DNA of 64,000 nt from Chitinophagaceae bacterium UBA1931 (GTDB lineage Bacteria; Bacteroidota; Bacteroidia; Chitinophagales; Chitinophagaceae): the NCBI GenBank assembly GCA_002337125.1, contig DDFJ01000004.1, positions 1,539,889 to 1,603,888 on the forward strand, read 5' to 3'. This document shows positions 62,592 through 64,000 of this stretch, piece by piece (the first letter of the stretch is position 1; each line of letters opens with the position of its first letter). The position numbers were made by a program, and so were the translations under genes. The notes under the pieces are model-generated. The model did not search any database and had not been told where the DNA came from. It saw only the letters and a program-made list of their open reading frames with translations.

Positions 62592-64000
62592 ATGAAGTTT
62601 TATCTTACCATATTATTTTTCCTGTGCCTTGCAATTACAAATGCACAGGAAAATAGTGGCATAACAGTTTCGCCATGGCAACAACAGTTAAGCGAAACAG
62701 ATTTACCCGGCAAACCGCAATGCTTTTTGTTTGATGCAACTCACCTTATGTACATCGGCACATCAAATGGTCTTTATACGTACAATGGATTAAAAATATT
62801 ACCGGTTTCATTAAACACAACCCAGGCAAACATTACTTCACTTTATACCGATAAAAACAACCAGCTCTGGGCAGGACTGCAAAACGGAACAATTATTTGT
62901 GTAAAAAACAAACAGGCATGGCCCTTTCAGCCACAGGAAGGTTTACCTAAAAAAGAAATCAGTAAAATCGTTGGCGATTACGATAATCGTCTTTGGTTTG
63001 CAACACAGGGCGAAGGTGTTTATGTTCAGCATGCAGGTAAACTTTATAATATCAACACGGATGATGGCCTCAGCGATAACTATGTTTACGATCTTGAACT
63101 GTTGCCCGGCAATATCATTGCAGCATCAACCGATAAAGGATTAAGCCTTTGCAGCTTTAACGGCACAAAAAAAACAATCGACAACTACAGCACAGGCAAT
63201 GGTCTTCCTGATAATATTGTACGATGCATTACACCCGACAGGAACGATAAATCCATCATCTGGCTCGGATTTCAGCAAGGTGGTATCTGCAGGTTTTCGC
63301 TCATTACCAAGCAGGCTGAAATATTCCCTGTTTCACAGTTAAAAGATAAACAGGTCAACGACATTCTTGTTCTTGATGAACAAATATGGATAACAACTGA
63401 AAACAGTTTTCTGCAACTGAACAAAAAAGGAACACTTCTTTCAGAACAAAGTTTTAATAATCCATCGCAACTGGCAGTTGGTACAGAAGCAAATGGCTGG
63501 CTCATCAGCCGCAACGGTTTATTTAAAAGCGATGCAGAAAAAATTCAAACGGTTTTACTGTTAACAGCTGAAGAAACAAATGAAATACATGATGTGCTGG
63601 AAGATGCTGAAGGAAATACCTGGTACAACCTCAACAAAACAGTTGTAAAATTCAATCCGGCCACTTCATCAAAACAAATATTTCAACTGCCGGGAGTTGA
63701 TCGTAAAACAGATATCACCTGTCTTTACCAGGATGGTCAGCAAAACATTTGGGTAGGTACAATGGGTAAAGGCATTTATCTCATCAATTCAAAAACCAAT
63801 ACTGTAAAACACCTGAGCAACCTGCAGGGAAACGAAGGCATGAGCATACTTTCCATTACAGGCAAACACGATCATGTATGGATTTCATCACTGCAGGGAA
63901 TTTTTAAAGCAACAGCACAGGGAAATGATTTTGTGTTTCAGAACCTTACTGAACTTTCGGGAATCGGCATCAGTTACATCTACCATATTTATGAAGACAG
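62592..64000 (+). CDS. Two-component regulator propeller sensor (C-terminus off the window)
   Basis: The frame is open from the ATG at 62592 to the right edge: 469 residues. The signal peptide ends AITNAQ. The rest is a run of Reg_prop repeats, for example MYIGTSNGLYTYNGLKI, DKNNQLWAGLQNGTIICVKN, DNRLWFATQGEGVYVQHAGK, GLPDNIVRCITPDRND and QNIWVGTMGKGIYLINSKTN. This is the periplasmic domain of an HTCS or LytTR/histidine-kinase sensor; the effector part is not visible. It begins 5 bases after YceI, so it is probably cotranscribed with and may sense for the cytochrome-YceI cluster. Confidence 0.88.
   Translation, partial: MKFYLTILFFLCLAITNAQENSGITVSPWQQQLSETDLPGKPQCFLFDATHLMYIGTSNGLYTYNGLKILPVSLNTTQANITSLYTDKNNQLWAGLQNGTIICVKNKQAWPFQPQEGLPKKEISKIVGDYDNRLWFATQGEGVYVQHAGKLYNINTDDGLSDNYVYDLELLPGNIIAASTDKGLSLCSFNGTKKTIDNYSTGNGLPDNIVRCITPDRNDKSIIWLGFQQGGICRFSLITKQAEIFPVSQLKDKQVNDILVLDEQIWITTENSFLQLNKKGTLLSEQSFNNPSQLAVGTEANGWLISRNGLFKSDAEKIQTVLLLTAEETNEIHDVLEDAEGNTWYNLNKTVVKFNPATSSKQIFQLPGVDRKTDITCLYQDGQQNIWVGTMGKGIYLINSKTNTVKHLSNLQGNEGMSILSITGKHDHVWISSLQGIFKATAQGNDFVFQNLTELSGIGISYIYHIYED

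Overview
The window looks like a chromosomal segment of a Bacteroidota bacterium, probably from the class Chitinophagia (family Chitinophagaceae). The evidence is two SusC/SusD outer-membrane uptake pairs, a fused hybrid two-component sensor (HTCS), many signal-peptide or lipobox-bearing glycoside hydrolases, DUF3823 and DUF5777 proteins, AT-rich intergenic DNA without strong Shine-Dalgarno sequences, and a Bacteroidota-type promoter box (TAnnTTTG) before the ammonium transporter gene. I infer the family; no rRNA gene is present to confirm it. || Layout. 1-10 kb: a SusD gene cut by the left edge, its SusC partner, a fused HTCS and a small secreted protein, all on the minus strand; the enzymes of this locus must lie to the left. 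10-30 kb: a long minus-strand polysaccharide utilisation locus reading from SusC (29666) through SusD, a DUF3823 lipoprotein, a DUF4965/DUF1793 glutaminase-like protein, a secreted protein of unknown function, a GH5-like enzyme, a GH127-type beta-L-arabinofuranosidase, aldose 1-epimerase, GH43 and an esterase, followed by an aldo/keto reductase, GH32 and a short-chain dehydrogenase. The divergent plus-strand genes at 29955-33874 encode the regulator as two proteins, a propeller histidine kinase and a receiver-AraC protein. The enzyme content suggests an arabinose-rich plant glycan. || 33.9-46.7 kb: a second enzyme block without its own SusCD: ricin-like lectin, GH43, two GH92 alpha-mannosidases, GH76 endo-alpha-1,6-mannanase, GH2, an arylsulfatase and a divergent GH43. 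GH76 plus GH92 points to alpha-mannan (fungal wall or N-glycan type). || 46.9-53 kb: small genes and non-coding DNA: two AT-rich hypothetical genes, a GlsB/YeaQ membrane protein, a secreted NIPSNAP protein, an isoprenylcysteine methyltransferase-like membrane protein, the ammonium transporter gene, a small lipoprotein and tRNA-Arg(CCU). The transporter gene is flanked by unusual repeats: a nested inverted repeat, a second hairpin and 16 units of exactly 21 bp on one side, and short arrays of 11 bp and 10 bp on the other. || 53-64 kb: mostly housekeeping or conserved genes on the plus strand: a TPR membrane protein, a UvrD-like helicase fused to an iron-sulfur PD-(D/E)XK nuclease, an Ig-like lipoprotein, RecR, an OB-fold protein, then a compact set of a cytochrome c lipoprotein, YceI, a DUF5777 barrel, YceI, and a propeller sensor cut by the right edge. 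No insertion sequence, prophage or CRISPR array was seen.
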